Assembly (NCBI RefSeq): GCF_009829925.1
Contig: NZ_SNVJ01000001.1
Span: forward strand, 1-64,000
Source of the DNA: Teichococcus coralli
GTDB taxonomy: Bacteria > Pseudomonadota > Alphaproteobacteria > Acetobacterales > Acetobacteraceae
Reading direction: 5' to 3'
DNA length: 64,000 bases
In this document: positions 48,254-58,363 of the stretch, one piece after another
Position numbering within the stretch: the first letter of the stretch is position 1
Layout: each line of letters starts with the position of its first letter
Notes under the pieces: model-generated
What the model saw: only the letters and a program-made list of their open reading frames with translations
Told to the model about the DNA's origin: nothing
Databases searched by the model: none
Translations under genes and position numbers: made by a program

Positions 48254-48413
48254 TGCGGCGCGAGCCGCGCGCCCACCTTCTCCCTCGCGCCTGAGGACGG
48301 GCCGGGCGCATCCACCGGCACGATCCGGCGTCATACGGCCGCCGCCCCTCCGCCTTCCCGTGGCGCGGGCGGCCGCAGCGACGGCTGCTTGGGCGCCCGC
48401 ACCCCCTTTCCTG

Positions 48414-49538
48414 TCAGGCCCTGAGGCGGCGAGACGCCGGCACGCTGCTCCTGGCGGCATGCCAGGCCACCTGCCCTCCGTAGCAGGCGAAGCCGAGGCC
48501 GATGAACAGCTCCTTGTACTCCGTCGGGTCCCACAGGCGGACCAGGTGGTCGCCAAAGGCGATCAGCAGCAGCTGCGAGAGCGCCAGCATGGCGGCAATG
48601 GCGGAGAAGAGCGTCGCCTCGCCCCGGTTCGGCGCGGTCCTGGCGGCTTGAACCACGATGACCAGGCTCAGGATCAACACCATCTGGATCGGCAGCAGAT
48701 GCCACATGTCGAAGTTGAAGGTCGCGATCGGCGCGCTGACCGCCAGCACGGCGCGGCCGGGGATGAGAGGTCCGACGGCTCGCAGCACCGCCGGCACCGG
48801 CGCCATCTCCTTCAGAAAGGGCAGCAGCATCAGGAACACGAAGCTTCCGCCGTAGTACAGCAGTTCGGAGCCGTTGGTGAAAAGGTTATGGAAGTTCAGC
48901 TCCTCCTGCATGTTCGTCCCGATCAGTGCCTCGGGCGTATGGATGTCGAAGACCCGCTGCATCCAGGAGATTTCCTCCATGCCGACCACAAAGAGGCAGG
49001 CGGCCAGAAGCAGCGCGCCAAGGCCGCAGAGGGAGGCTGAATAGCCGCCGGAGTTCCGCCGGCCGGCGATGAAGCGCACCGCGCTCCAGAGCAGCAGGCC
49101 GCAACCCAGGAAGAGCGCGAGCGCCGAGCCCCATTCCACGCTGTGGTCCTCACGCGCCAGCGCGCTGAACAGCTCCGGACTGGCCAGAAAGACGGCGAGG
49201 AACGCCACGGCCAGCGCGAGTGACGCCCAGGCCAGTCCCTTCTCCGCCACGCCCATGGCAAGCAGCGCGCGAGCCGGCGGGCTCCGCAGGAAGGGAAGGA
49301 TGAACAAGGCCGAAAGCAGCAGCGCCAGGGCGGATTTTGCGAGCGATGCGGCGTCGAAGGCGGGCGGCTCGTCCGCGAACCCCCAGGAGCCGTACGCGCG
49401 CTTCTCAAGGACGGCGAGGACCACCATCACCACGGCGGACAGCAGCGCCACGATGCCGGCGCGGATGTAAGGTTGTTCCGGTTTGTCGCGCACACCGCGG
49501 TGTCTGTCGATGATTTCCGCCGCGTGTGTGTTCCGCAT
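48414..49538 (-). CDS. Polytopic membrane protein of unknown function
   Basis: Inner-membrane protein of 374 residues with about nine hydrophobic segments (near 26-44, 66-84, 102-122, 133-152, 164-185, 220-240, 256-277, 286-304 and 314-332). The best conserved-looking part is VGMEEISWMQRVFDIHTPEAL followed by NMQEELNFHNLFTN, between segments five and six, with acidic, His and Asn residues that could form a site. I know of uncharacterised membrane proteins with a similar EEISW...QR motif, but no function. It stands alone. Confidence 0.75.
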   Translation of the reverse strand: MRNTHAAEIIDRHRGVRDKPEQPYIRAGIVALLSAVVMVVLAVLEKRAYGSWGFADEPPAFDAASLAKSALALLLSALFILPFLRSPPARALLAMGVAEKGLAWASLALAVAFLAVFLASPELFSALAREDHSVEWGSALALFLGCGLLLWSAVRFIAGRRNSGGYSASLCGLGALLLAACLFVVGMEEISWMQRVFDIHTPEALIGTNMQEELNFHNLFTNGSELLYYGGSFVFLMLLPFLKEMAPVPAVLRAVGPLIPGRAVLAVSAPIATFNFDMWHLLPIQMVLILSLVIVVQAARTAPNRGEATLFSAIAAMLALSQLLLIAFGDHLVRLWDPTEYKELFIGLGFACYGGQVAWHAARSSVPASRRLRA

Positions 49539-49746
49539 GAGATTCCTGTCCGAAAATGAGGCATTCGCTCATTCTCAGTAGTCCGGATTGCGCGCGGGGG
49601 TTCGTCACAAAGTGGTCATATTAACGTAGGGCGCGGGTACTCAAGACCTGCGCCGCGGCCGTTCCGCCACGAGTGGCCGCCACGTAAAAAGCGATCGGAG
49701 CCGCAAGGAATGCGCTGCCGGCACGGATCGCGGCAGCGCTCCGGCG
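49539..49746. other. Intergenic region upstream of the unknown membrane protein
   Basis: 208 bp with no gene. A 6-bp inverted repeat AATGAG / CTCATT with a 7-base loop lies at 49555-49573, just before the membrane protein start on the minus strand, where it could be an operator or leader hairpin. I see no clear promoter hexamers. Confidence 0.4.
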
Positions 49747-50739
49747 TCAGTAGCCGCGGCCCGGCTCGACACGGTTTGGGCAAGGCTGCCCGCTGCGCAG
49801 CGCGCGGATGTTCTCGAACAGGATATCCAGGCTGCGATCGTTGTAGGTGCCGGGATCGTCGGAGGACATGTGCGGCGTGACGAAGAGCCCGGGCGTGCGC
49901 CAGGCGCGGTGCTCCGGCGGCAGCGGCTCCGGCACGGCCACGTCCGTCACCGCGCCGTTCAGATGCCCGGCATCGAGCAGATCGCAGACGGCCTCCTGGT
50001 CCCACAACGCGCCACGACCGATGTTCACCAGCTTGGCGCCGCGCGGCAGCAGTTCCATGCGGCGACGGTCGAGCAGGCCCTGTGTCTGCGGCGTCAGCGG
50101 GCAGGCAAGCACGAGGAACTCGGCCTCCGGCAGCACGCTGTCGAGCGCATCCTGCGCCACCACGCGTTCACACGCCTCATGCGGCCGGGCGCTGCTGCGC
50201 ACGCCGATGACGCGCATGCCGAACTGCTTGGCGCGTTGCGCCACCGCGCCGCCAAGCGAGCCGAGCCCCACCACGCACACCGTCCGTCCCGCCAGCACCG
50301 AGGCGAAGCGCGGCTGCCACTGCCCCTCCCGCTGCCGGTCGGCGAAGAAGGGAATGTTGTTGGCCAGCATCAGCAGCGCCATGATGCCGTATTCGCCGGC
50401 CTTGGCCGCGTGGGTGCCACGGTTGTTCAGCAGCAGCACGTCATCCGGCAGCCAGTCGAAGGGCGCCAGGCGGTCGAGCCCCGCCGAGGTGCAGAAGATC
50501 ATCCGCAGCTTCGGCGCGACGCCGGGAAGCGCGCCTTTGGGAAAGCGCTCGTGCACGATGCGGGTCCAGGTGACCAGCACCTCCGCCTCGCGCATGGCCT
50601 GGGCGTAGCCGGTGTCATCGCTGGCGAAGCTGGCCTGCAGGCCCGCCATGTCGGGCGCCCGCGCGATGGCGTCGGACCATTGCCGGGGCGTGATGGGGAA
50701 GATGGCCTCGTCGGCCGGGTTCTGAACATGGATGCGCAT
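49747..50739 (-). CDS. D-2-hydroxyacid dehydrogenase (GhrA/SerA-like)
   Basis: NAD(P)-dependent dehydrogenase of 330 residues. The cofactor loop GLGSLG is at 158-163, catalytic Arg at 242 (NIGRGALWDQ), Glu at 271 and His at 290 (FVTPHMSSDDPGTY). The N-terminal catalytic domain is divergent. Probable substrate class: glyoxylate, hydroxypyruvate or other 2-keto acids. It is divergent from the M20 peptidase gene by about 110 bp, so they may share a regulator. Confidence 0.88.
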   Translation of the reverse strand: MRIHVQNPADEAIFPITPRQWSDAIARAPDMAGLQASFASDDTGYAQAMREAEVLVTWTRIVHERFPKGALPGVAPKLRMIFCTSAGLDRLAPFDWLPDDVLLLNNRGTHAAKAGEYGIMALLMLANNIPFFADRQREGQWQPRFASVLAGRTVCVVGLGSLGGAVAQRAKQFGMRVIGVRSSARPHEACERVVAQDALDSVLPEAEFLVLACPLTPQTQGLLDRRRMELLPRGAKLVNIGRGALWDQEAVCDLLDAGHLNGAVTDVAVPEPLPPEHRAWRTPGLFVTPHMSSDDPGTYNDRSLDILFENIRALRSGQPCPNRVEPGRGY

Positions 50740-50848
50740 GTTGCGGAGCCTCGCACGGCCGCGATCCGCGTCAAGTCCGCGAGGCACGGGCTGGATGACG
50801 GAGCGCCATCGCTCCACACTCGGCACCTCACCGCAGGAGTCCCGCAGC

Positions 50849-52261
50849 ATGAGCACCGCCGTCGCCGATCACCTCCTTGCCCGCAAGGACGCGGTGCTGG
50901 AACGCCTGATGGCGCTGCTGCGCCTGCCGAGCGTCAGCACCGATCCCGCCTATGCCGAGGGCATGGCCGCGACCCGGAACTTCTTGACGGCACGGCTGCG
51001 CGAGCTTGGGCTGCAGAAGGTTCAGCTGCTGGATGGCGGCGGGCAGCCGGCGGTGTACGGCGAATGGCTCGGCGCACCTGGCCAGCCCACCATCATCATC
51101 TACGGCCATTACGACGTGCAGCCGCCTGATCCGCTCGACCGCTGGGTGACGCCGCCCTTCGAGCCCGCCATCCGCGACGGCCGCCTCTACGCGCGCGGCG
51201 CCTCGGACGTGAAGGGCTCGACGCTGATCGCCGTGGAGACGGTCGGCGCCTTCCTGGCCGCCGAGGGCAAGTGCCCGGTCAACGTGAAGCTGTTCCTGGA
51301 GGGCGAGGAGGAGACCGGCAGCCCCAGCATCCGCCGCATCATCGAGCGGCACCGGGACCTGCTGGCCGCGGACGCCATGCTCTCCGCCGATGGCGGACGC
51401 GCCAGCACCTCCCTGCCCACGCTGAACACCGGCTCGCGCGGGCTGTGCAAGCTGGAGGTGACGCTGCGCAGCGCCGGCAAGGACATGCATTCCGGCCGCT
51501 ATGGCGGCGCCGTGCGCAACGCGCTGCATGAGATGGCCCGCCTCGTCGCCTCGCAGCACGACGCGCAGGGGCGCATCCAGGTCGCCGGCTTCGACGAGGA
51601 CGCCGCGCCGCTCACCGAGCGCGACCGCGCCGATGCCGCCGCGCTGGCCGGCGACGAGGCCGCCTTCTACGCCAGTACCGGCGCCCTGCCGCATGGCGAC
51701 CCGGCCTATGGCGTGCGCGAGCGCGTCACCCTGCGCCCCACCATCGACGTGAACGGGCTGTGGGGCGGCTATACCGGTGCCGGCAGCAAGACGGTCATTC
51801 CCGCCGAGGCGCAGGCCAAGATCACCGCGCGGCTGGTGCCCGGCCAGGACCCGGACCGCGCGCGCGATTGCATTGTCGCGCACCTGCGAAGCCATTGCCC
51901 CGAGGGGGTGGAGCTGTTCTTCTCCCCGCCGGGCGGCAACTCGCCCTCCGCCACCCTTCCGGAAGGGCATCCCTTGCTTGTTGCCGCCGAGGCGGTGGTG
52001 CGCGAGACCCAGGGCCGCGACCCCGTGCGCGCCCGCATCGGCGGCACCCTGCCGATCACCGGCATCTTCCGGGAGATGCTGGGCATCGACACGCTGATGT
52101 TCGGCTTCGCCATGCCGGACGAGGACGTGCACGCGCCCAACGAGTTTTTCCGCCTTTCCTCGCTGGAGGAGGGGCTGCGCGCCTGGCCGCTGCTGCTTTC
52201 CCGCATCGGCCAGAGCAGCGCGGCGGATTTCGCACCGTGGCGGCACGCGACGCAGGCTTGA
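50849..52261 (+). CDS. M20 family dipeptidase/deacylase
   Basis: Zinc-dependent peptidase of 470 residues. Metal-site motifs are IIYGHYDVQPPDP, ARGASDVKGSTL and FLEGEEETGSPS (catalytic EE), then the dimerisation domain and C-terminal FAMPDEDVHAPNEFFRL. It resembles the ArgE/DapE/CPG2 dipeptidase subgroup that hydrolyses dipeptides or N-acyl amino acids in the cytoplasm. GCAGGAG lies 9 bases before the ATG. Confidence 0.92.
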   Translation: MSTAVADHLLARKDAVLERLMALLRLPSVSTDPAYAEGMAATRNFLTARLRELGLQKVQLLDGGGQPAVYGEWLGAPGQPTIIIYGHYDVQPPDPLDRWVTPPFEPAIRDGRLYARGASDVKGSTLIAVETVGAFLAAEGKCPVNVKLFLEGEEETGSPSIRRIIERHRDLLAADAMLSADGGRASTSLPTLNTGSRGLCKLEVTLRSAGKDMHSGRYGGAVRNALHEMARLVASQHDAQGRIQVAGFDEDAAPLTERDRADAAALAGDEAAFYASTGALPHGDPAYGVRERVTLRPTIDVNGLWGGYTGAGSKTVIPAEAQAKITARLVPGQDPDRARDCIVAHLRSHCPEGVELFFSPPGGNSPSATLPEGHPLLVAAEAVVRETQGRDPVRARIGGTLPITGIFREMLGIDTLMFGFAMPDEDVHAPNEFFRLSSLEEGLRAWPLLLSRIGQSSAADFAPWRHATQA

Positions 52262-52376
52262 CGCGACGGGCGGCGGCGCGTTTCATGAGGGTATGAACAC
52301 GGCCGCGCCCTTCCTGCGCTCCTATTACCGTCGCTCGGCATAACGCGCGGCGCGGTCGTCCCTTCCAAATGACCTC

Positions 52377-52400
52377 ATGCCGCCCCCGGGCGGCATTTCC
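52377..52400 (+). terminator. Hairpin terminator after the M20 peptidase gene
   Basis: Perfect 8-bp stem ATGCCGCC / GGCGGCAT with a CCCG loop, followed by TTTCCATTTG. It lies about 115 bases after the peptidase stop and 50 bases before the tyrA-like start, so it could also be an attenuator of that gene. Confidence 0.6.
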
Positions 52401-52450
52401 ATTTGCGGACAGGCCTTCTCCCGGCGGCGGCAGCCAAGCCCGAGGATGCC

Positions 52451-53188
52451 ATGTCTCCGTCTTCCCGACCTTCGCTGGGCCTGATCGGCCTGGGTGCCTT
52501 CGGCGGCTTCTGCCGGCCACACCTGGAGCGGATCTTCACCGTCCGCGGCCATGACCCGGCGCTGCCCTGCGATGCGACGCTCGCCGAGGCCGCCAGCAAG
52601 CCCGTGGTGGTGCTGGCCGTGCCCGTCGCGCGGCTGGCCGAGGTGGCGCAGGCCATCGCGCCGCATCTGCGGCCTGGCGCCCTCGTGGTGGAGGTCTGCT
52701 CGCTGAAGCTGCACCCGCTGGCAGTGCTGCGCGCCGCCCTGCCCGACCATGTGGAGTTGCTCGGCACCCATCCGCTCTTCGGCCCCCAGAGCGGGCGGGA
52801 CGGCATTGCCGGCCTGCGTCTGGCGCTCTGCCCGCCCGCCGACGCCCGGCCCAGCGCACGGGCACGGCTGGCAGGGCGGATGCTGCGGGGCCTTGGGCTG
52901 GAGGTGGTGCGGATGTCGCCGGAGGAGCACGACCGGCAGATGGCCTGGGTGCAGGGGCTGACGCACCTGCTGGGGCGGATCGTCGCATCGCTGGAGATGC
53001 CGGAGCTGCCGCACACCACCAGCAGCTTCGATCAGCTGCTGCGGGCCGTCGGCATGGTGTCGCAGGATTCCGAGGCGCTGTTCCGCACCATCACGGAGGA
53101 CAACCCCTTCGTGAGCGAGGTGAAGGCACGCCTGCTGGCCGAGGCGGAGACGGTTCTGCGGCCCGCCCGTCCGGCGCTGGCGGCCTGA
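52451..53188 (+). CDS. Prephenate/arogenate dehydrogenase (TyrA-like)
   Basis: NAD(P)-dependent dehydrogenase of 245 residues. The Rossmann loop GLIGLGAFGGF is near the N-terminus; VVLAVPVARLAEV, VEVCSLKLHPL and GTHPLFGPQSGRDG (catalytic His) fit the TyrA family, followed by the helical domain with WVQGLTHLLGRI. It is shorter than many TyrA proteins and lacks an ACT domain. It makes hydroxyphenylpyruvate or tyrosine. GAGGA precedes the ATG. The DAHP synthase gene is nearby on the other strand. Confidence 0.88.
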   Translation: MSPSSRPSLGLIGLGAFGGFCRPHLERIFTVRGHDPALPCDATLAEAASKPVVVLAVPVARLAEVAQAIAPHLRPGALVVEVCSLKLHPLAVLRAALPDHVELLGTHPLFGPQSGRDGIAGLRLALCPPADARPSARARLAGRMLRGLGLEVVRMSPEEHDRQMAWVQGLTHLLGRIVASLEMPELPHTTSSFDQLLRAVGMVSQDSEALFRTITEDNPFVSEVKARLLAEAETVLRPARPALAA

Positions 53189-53202
53189 GGCTGGCAAAAC
53201 CG

Positions 53203-53224
53203 GCCGGGGCGCGGCGGCCCCGGC
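53203..53224. terminator. Bidirectional hairpin between tyrA-like and pncB-like genes
   Basis: Perfect 8-bp stem GCCGGGGC / GCCCCGGC with a GCGGCG loop in the 44-bp convergent gap. It could stop transcription from both sides. Confidence 0.6.
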
Positions 53225-53232
53225 ACGGCGTT

Positions 53233-54399
53233 TCAGGCGGCGCTCACCTTCTTGCGGGCGCCATTCTTGTGCAGCAGGAACTCGCGGCCGACCTTCACCC
53301 GCGCGACGCCGTCATAGGCCACGATGTCGGCGGTGGCGTAGGTCTCGCTCCAGCTGTCCGGGATGAAGCTGCCGGTGCCGACCACATCGATCGGTGCGCG
53401 CGCCTCGCGCATGACGCGGCACTTGGAGACACCGAAGCCGGAGGAGGCGATGATCCGCACCTTTGGGAAGCCGGCCTCGTCCAGTGCCTCCCGCATCCGC
53501 CAGATGGCGGCGGCGGAGACGCCGGTGCCGACGAGGTGGCGCAGCTCGGTCTCCGAGCGGTAGCGGCGGATGGCGCCCGGCGCGTGCCGCTCCAGCGCGC
53601 CATAGGAGGCGGCCGGGTCCAGGCCTTCGAGGAAGCGGCCGCCATGCGTGTCCAGCCGCACCGAGAGCCGCCCGCTGGCCGCCAGCTCCGGGAAGCGTTG
53701 GCAGACGGCCAGGCTGTCGGTGACCTCGCGGCCGAAATAGTCCACCAGGACGGTCAGCGGCTCGTCCGGATAGGTCTCGTGGAACATCTCGGCGGCGCGC
53801 ACGGTGCTGCGGGCATAGCCGATCAGGGCATGCGGCATGGTGCCGAAGCCATGCCGGTTGCCGAACCAGTGCGCCGTGGCATCGGTGGCGTTGCCGATGA
53901 AGCCCTTGGCCCCCTCGCGCCTGGCGGCGGCGCTGCCGACCGCGGCGGCATAGGCCATCATCTCCTCCATCTCGGCGCCGGCGCAGTGCCGCGCCTCCAT
54001 GGCCAGGAAGGCGGCCTCCGGCAGCTCCACGCACATCTGGTAGGCGTTGTGCGCGGCGACGCAGGCGGGACCGAGCTTCTGGAGGTAGATCGTCTCCAGG
54101 TTGACGAGCTGCTCCATGGAGCCGGAAAGATAAAGGATCGGGTCGCCGGCGCCGATCCACTCGCCCTCGGGGTGCATCAGCTCGACCTCGAAGCGGGTGC
54201 CGCGCTCGGCCGCCACCCGCTCCAGCCAATCCGTGACCAGCCGCGGCGCCGAGACGACCGGGCGGCGCATGAACACCGCATAGGTGACGCGGGCATCGCC
54301 GTAGCGGCCGACGATCTCCCGGGTGCGGTTGAAATAGGCGTCGGTCAGCCGCGCGATGCCGGCGTCGTCCACGCCGGCACCGCGCTCCGTCAAGCTCAT
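53233..54399 (-). CDS. Nicotinate phosphoribosyltransferase
   Basis: Type II PRTase of 388 residues of the NAD salvage pathway. Family marks are [13 protein letters not shown] at the N-terminus, [43 protein letters not shown] and IIASSGFGV, plus [11 protein letters not shown]. It converts nicotinate and PRPP to NaMN. Its ATG overlaps the stop of the class II DAHP synthase gene (ATGA), an unexpected coupling with aromatic amino acid synthesis. Length is normal for the short bacterial group. Confidence 0.85.
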   Translation of the reverse strand: MSLTERGAGVDDAGIARLTDAYFNRTREIVGRYGDARVTYAVFMRRPVVSAPRLVTDWLERVAAERGTRFEVELMHPEGEWIGAGDPILYLSGSMEQLVNLETIYLQKLGPACVAAHNAYQMCVELPEAAFLAMEARHCAGAEMEEMMAYAAAVGSAAARREGAKGFIGNATDATAHWFGNRHGFGTMPHALIGYARSTVRAAEMFHETYPDEPLTVLVDYFGREVTDSLAVCQRFPELAASGRLSVRLDTHGGRFLEGLDPAASYGALERHAPGAIRRYRSETELRHLVGTGVSAAAIWRMREALDEAGFPKVRIIASSGFGVSKCRVMREARAPIDVVGTGSFIPDSWSETYATADIVAYDGVARVKVGREFLLHKNGARKKVSAA

Positions 54400-55775
54400 T
54401 GTGCCGCCACCAGGGGGACGGGAACGCCGTCCGGCCGGCGGGCCTTCAGCTCCTCGGCCACCAGGAAGGCCAGCTCCAGCGCCTGCTCGGCGTTCAGCCG
54501 GGGGTCGCAGAAGGTGGCATAGTTGGCGGAAAGGTCGGCCTCGGTGAGGCGATGGGCGCCGCCGACACACTCCGTCACCTCGGAGCCGGTCATCTCGACA
54601 TGCACGCCGCCAGCCCAGGTGCCCTCGGCCTCGTGGCAGTCGAAGAAGCCGCGCAGCTCGGCCAGGATGGCGTCGAAGGAGCGGGTCTTGTAGCCGCCGG
54701 CGGTGTGGGTGTTGCCGTGCATGGGGTCGCAGATCCAGACCACCTCGCGCCCGGCCTGCTTCACCGCGCGCAGCAGCGGCGGCAGCTTCTCCATCACCTT
54801 CTGGGCGCCCATGCGGCTGATCAGGGTCAGCCGGCCGGGGGTGTTGCCGGGGTTCAGCAGCTCGGTGAGGCGCACCAGTTCGGCCGGGTCGCTGGTCGGA
54901 CCGACCTTCAGCCCGATCGGGTTCTTCACCCCGCGCAGGAACTCGACATGCGCGCCCTCGGGCTGCCGCGTGCGGTCGCCGATCCAGAGGAAGTGCGCCG
55001 AGCAGGCGTACCAGTCGCCGGTGGTGGAATCCACGCGGGTCAGCGCTTCCTCATAGGGCAGCAGCAGCGCCTCGTGGCTGGTGTAGAACTCCGTCTCGCG
55101 CACCTGCGGCGCCTCGGACATGCCGCAGGCGGCCATGAAGCGCAGCGTCTCGTCGATGCGGGCGGCCAGGTCGCGGTAGCGGTCGGCCAGCGGCGAGCGG
55201 GCGACGAAGCCGAGGTTCCAGCGGTGCACCTCGTGCAGGTCGGCATAGCCGCCGGTGGCGAAGGCGCGCAGCAGGTTCAGCGTGCCGGCCGACTGCATGT
55301 AGGCGAACTCCATCCGGCCGGGATCGGGGATGCGCGCCCCGGCGGTGAAGTCCGGCCCGTTGATGATGTCGCCGCGGTAGGAGGGCAGCGTCTCGCCCTC
55401 CTGCGTCTCGGTGTCCGAGGAGCGTGGCTTGGCGAACTGCCCGGCCATGCGCCCCAGCTTCACCACCGGCAGCGAGCCGCCGAAGGTCAGCACCACGGCC
55501 ATCTGCAGCAGCACGCGGAAGGTGTCGCGAATGGGGTTGGCGCGGAAATCGGCGAAGCTCTCGGCGCAATCGCCGCCCTGGAGAACAAAGGCCTGCCCCT
55601 GCCCGGCACGCGCGAGGGCCTGCTGCAGCCGCCGCGCCTCGCCGGCAAACACCAGCGGGGGAAAGCTCGCGAGCCGGCTTTCCATTGCCTTGAGCCTGGC
55701 CTGGTCCGGATAGTCCGGAACCTGCCGGATCGGCATTTCCCGCCAACTACCGGGCTGCCACCCGCGCACCGTCAT
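54396..55775 (-). CDS. Class II 3-deoxy-7-phosphoheptulonate synthase
   Basis: First enzyme of the shikimate pathway, plant/actinobacterial type, 459 residues. Start [11 protein letters not shown], then [12 protein letters not shown] (metal Cys), [15 protein letters not shown] (PEP/E4P site), [28 protein letters not shown] and the C-terminal [17 protein letters not shown] (metal ligands). The start at 55775 is chosen because the homologous N-terminus begins there; a longer frame upstream is not needed. It is coupled to the nicotinate phosphoribosyltransferase gene and convergent with tyrA. Confidence 0.95.
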   Translation of the reverse strand: MTVRGWQPGSWREMPIRQVPDYPDQARLKAMESRLASFPPLVFAGEARRLQQALARAGQGQAFVLQGGDCAESFADFRANPIRDTFRVLLQMAVVLTFGGSLPVVKLGRMAGQFAKPRSSDTETQEGETLPSYRGDIINGPDFTAGARIPDPGRMEFAYMQSAGTLNLLRAFATGGYADLHEVHRWNLGFVARSPLADRYRDLAARIDETLRFMAACGMSEAPQVRETEFYTSHEALLLPYEEALTRVDSTTGDWYACSAHFLWIGDRTRQPEGAHVEFLRGVKNPIGLKVGPTSDPAELVRLTELLNPGNTPGRLTLISRMGAQKVMEKLPPLLRAVKQAGREVVWICDPMHGNTHTAGGYKTRSFDAILAELRGFFDCHEAEGTWAGGVHVEMTGSEVTECVGGAHRLTEADLSANYATFCDPRLNAEQALELAFLVAEELKARRPDGVPVPLVAAQ

Positions 55776-55897
55776 GACACTCAGTTTCCTCAGCAGAAGT
55801 TTTTGGTCTCGCAGGATAGCAACAGCCGGGCACGGAGGGCTACGCCCGATGCGCGCCCGCGCCACATGGCAGCGTCCCGCCAGGAGTCCGGCGCGGC

Positions 55898-57430
55898 TCA
55901 GCCGGCCGCGGCGGCGGCTTGCGGAAAGGGCCGGGGGCGCAGCAGCACCGCCAGATCCGGGCGGATCGCCAGCAGGGCCACCTCCTCCGCCGCTCGCGCC
56001 GGCGGGTCGGAAACCCAGCGCCCGGTCGCATCCCGCTGCGAGGCCATCACACACCCCGGCCCGAGCTCCGGCTCCGCCGGCTGCTCCAGCTCGGCCAGGA
56101 ACCGGGCCCGGCGCCGGGGATCCTCGATCTCCCCCGCCACAAGGCGGCAGAGGTCCTCCAGCCCGGCCGCCTCAGCCGCCGTGCGCCGGACCGCGTGCTC
56201 GGCGTAGGGGCCGATATGCCGTGCCAGGGTGTCGGCCACCTTTCGCAGCGCGGCGGCGCGCCCGAGCCGCTGGATGCGCAGCAGCGGCGGCGCCGTGGCG
56301 TCGGCCAGCACACCGCTGCCGCCAAGTTCCTCATGCGCCCAGCCGGAGATGATCAGCAGCGCCCGCCCGGCGCAGCGGGCCGGCAGGACCAGGCGCTCGT
56401 CCGGGGCGTAGAGCAACAGTTCGCCCTCCCCCGCCAGCCGCCGCGCATCCACGGCGCGGTCCGGCCCGGGCAGCAGCGTCGCCACCGCCTCCGCCAGCGG
56501 CTGCCCGCCAGGCGCCAGCGCAGCGGCGCCCAGGGCGCGCTGCTCCTCGGCGTAGAGCCGCGACACCGGCCAGGGGATGCCCTCTCGCTGAAAGGCGTAC
56601 CAGATCCGGCGCAGCACCTCGCTCTCCACCTCCGGCATGTCCCAGAGGTTGCGCACCCAGTAGCGCGCCAGGTAACGGGTGACGGCGTGCTCCGGCTCGT
56701 AGGCCGCGACCATCACCATGGCGGGGTGGGAAACGTCGATCTGCGGAAAATCCACCAGCAGCGCGGTGACGAGGTCGGTGACACGCTGCGGCGGCACCGC
56801 GGCGGGGGCGGGAAAGGCGGTGTCCCGCCGGGAGGGTTCGCCGGCCGTGTTGACCATCAGCATCTCGTTGCTGATGCGCGCGTTCGGCACCACGACCAGC
56901 ATGCCGTCCTTCCGCCGGCCCACGGCGGTGCGCCAGTCCAGCCGGATGATCTCAACGCGCTGGCCGTCCAGCATGACGGCGTCGCCGACATGGAGCACGC
57001 GGTCCATGTGCAGCGCCACGCCGGAGACCAGGCTGCCCAGCGTCGGCTGCAGCGCCAGGCCGACGGCGGCGGTCAGGATGGCCGAGGTGGTGAGCACGGC
57101 GCTGATGTCGAAGCCGAAGGAGGCCAGCACCACGGCCGAGGCGGCGAAGGTGAGCAGCCCATAGGCGATGGCGCGCTGCAGGCCGGTCGGCTCCACCCCC
57201 AGCCCGGCGGCGAGGCCGAGGCCCAGCACCGCCCGGCCGCCGGAAAGCACCACCAGCAGCGCCGTCAGCAGCGTCGCGGCGATCCGCACCCCGCCATGCA
57301 CCGGGCCACTGCCGAGCAGCAGATTGTCCGCGCTGGCCCAGTAGAGAGCCCAGAGAGCCGCCGCCAGCAACGCCAGCAGCGACAGCGACCAGAGCGCGCC
57401 GGGGCCACGCCGCACCCCGCCCGTGCTCAT
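55898..57430 (-). CDS. MscS-type mechanosensitive channel with long C-terminal extension
   Basis: Membrane protein of 510 residues. About four hydrophobic segments occupy the first 140 residues, the last being the pore-like helix [23 protein letters not shown]. An MscS beta domain follows ([38 protein letters not shown]). The C-terminal 200 residues are not recognised; they may be a degenerate nucleotide-binding-like domain. Its ATG overlaps the stop of the haem-protein gene (ATGA), so the pair is translated together. Confidence 0.87.
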   Translation of the reverse strand: MSTGGVRRGPGALWSLSLLALLAAALWALYWASADNLLLGSGPVHGGVRIAATLLTALLVVLSGGRAVLGLGLAAGLGVEPTGLQRAIAYGLLTFAASAVVLASFGFDISAVLTTSAILTAAVGLALQPTLGSLVSGVALHMDRVLHVGDAVMLDGQRVEIIRLDWRTAVGRRKDGMLVVVPNARISNEMLMVNTAGEPSRRDTAFPAPAAVPPQRVTDLVTALLVDFPQIDVSHPAMVMVAAYEPEHAVTRYLARYWVRNLWDMPEVESEVLRRIWYAFQREGIPWPVSRLYAEEQRALGAAALAPGGQPLAEAVATLLPGPDRAVDARRLAGEGELLLYAPDERLVLPARCAGRALLIISGWAHEELGGSGVLADATAPPLLRIQRLGRAAALRKVADTLARHIGPYAEHAVRRTAAEAAGLEDLCRLVAGEIEDPRRRARFLAELEQPAEPELGPGCVMASQRDATGRWVSDPPARAAEEVALLAIRPDLAVLLRPRPFPQAAAAAG

Positions 57431-58356
57431 GCGCCCTCCTCATCGCGTTGCGGCGCGGGCCGCTCGCCGCGCCCGAGTTGGCCGAGCGCCTTGCCCAGCG
57501 AGGTGCGCAGCCGCTCGATGGCCTCGGCCAGGCTGCGGATCTCGCCGGCGCCGGCGCGTGGCAGGCGCAGCCGCGTGTCATGGCTCTGGCTGGCTGCCTC
57601 CGCCGCGCGGGAAAGCGCGCCCAGCGGCCGGATCACCATGGTGTCCAGCGCCAGCACCAGCGCCACATAGGCGACGCCGAAGATCACGGCGAGGCCGAGC
57701 CCCAGCATCCCCACCAGTTCGAGCGAGCCCTTCAGCCCCTCGGTGACGGGCACCGTCAGGACCTGCGCGCCCACCACCTCGTTCATCTGCCAGCCGAAGC
57801 CGTTGCTGCCGCCGTACTTGGCGAGCATGGCGGGCGGGGCGCGGTCGGGCGTGCTGTGGCAGGTCAGGCACCCCTCCTGGGTCACCCGGATCGGCCGCGC
57901 GAGGTAGAAGAGCCGGTCCGTCTCGGTTGGGCGCACGCCGCTCAGCTCATGCAGCGCGGCGTCGGCGCGGAAGCGCTGGATCAGCTCCACCTCGAAGGGG
58001 GTGGCGAGGTCGGCGCGGGAGGTCGGGTTCAGCGCCGGCTCGCGGTAGGTGTAGGCGCCGTAGTCGCTCGCCACCATCCGGAAGACGGTCTGCGCCCCGA
58101 AGGAGGGCACCGTTTCCTCGTGGAACTCGTCCAGCGGCAGGCGGGAGAGCTTGGGGAAGATGTTCTTGGCGGTGTAGCCGCGGATGGCGAGGGCGGAGGT
58201 GAGCAGGATGCGCGCCTCCGAAGCGGCCTGCCGCAGCGCACGCTCCTGCAGGAGGAAGTAGAACCCCCCGAGTCCCGCCAGGAGCCCGACAAGGAAGACG
58301 GAAATGAGGATGCGGGAGACCGTCCTCCTGACACCGGGAACCTGCAAGGCGACCAT
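57427..58356 (-). CDS. DUF3365/Tll0287-like haem-binding sensor with HAMP domain
   Basis: Membrane protein of 309 residues: a first membrane segment at about 13-35, a periplasmic DUF3365 (Tll0287-like) domain with c-type haem motif CLTCH at 163-167, a second membrane segment at about 214-238, and a HAMP-like linker (about 239-290). No kinase, cyclase or methyl-accepting output domain follows; the protein ends about 20 residues after HAMP. It is probably a redox or gas sensor. It precedes and overlaps the MscS gene. A large inverted repeat lies just upstream of its ATG. Confidence 0.85.
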   Translation of the reverse strand: MVALQVPGVRRTVSRILISVFLVGLLAGLGGFYFLLQERALRQAASEARILLTSALAIRGYTAKNIFPKLSRLPLDEFHEETVPSFGAQTVFRMVASDYGAYTYREPALNPTSRADLATPFEVELIQRFRADAALHELSGVRPTETDRLFYLARPIRVTQEGCLTCHSTPDRAPPAMLAKYGGSNGFGWQMNEVVGAQVLTVPVTEGLKGSLELVGMLGLGLAVIFGVAYVALVLALDTMVIRPLGALSRAAEAASQSHDTRLRLPRAGAGEIRSLAEAIERLRTSLGKALGQLGRGERPAPQRDEEGA

Positions 58357-58363
58357 TCCGCAA

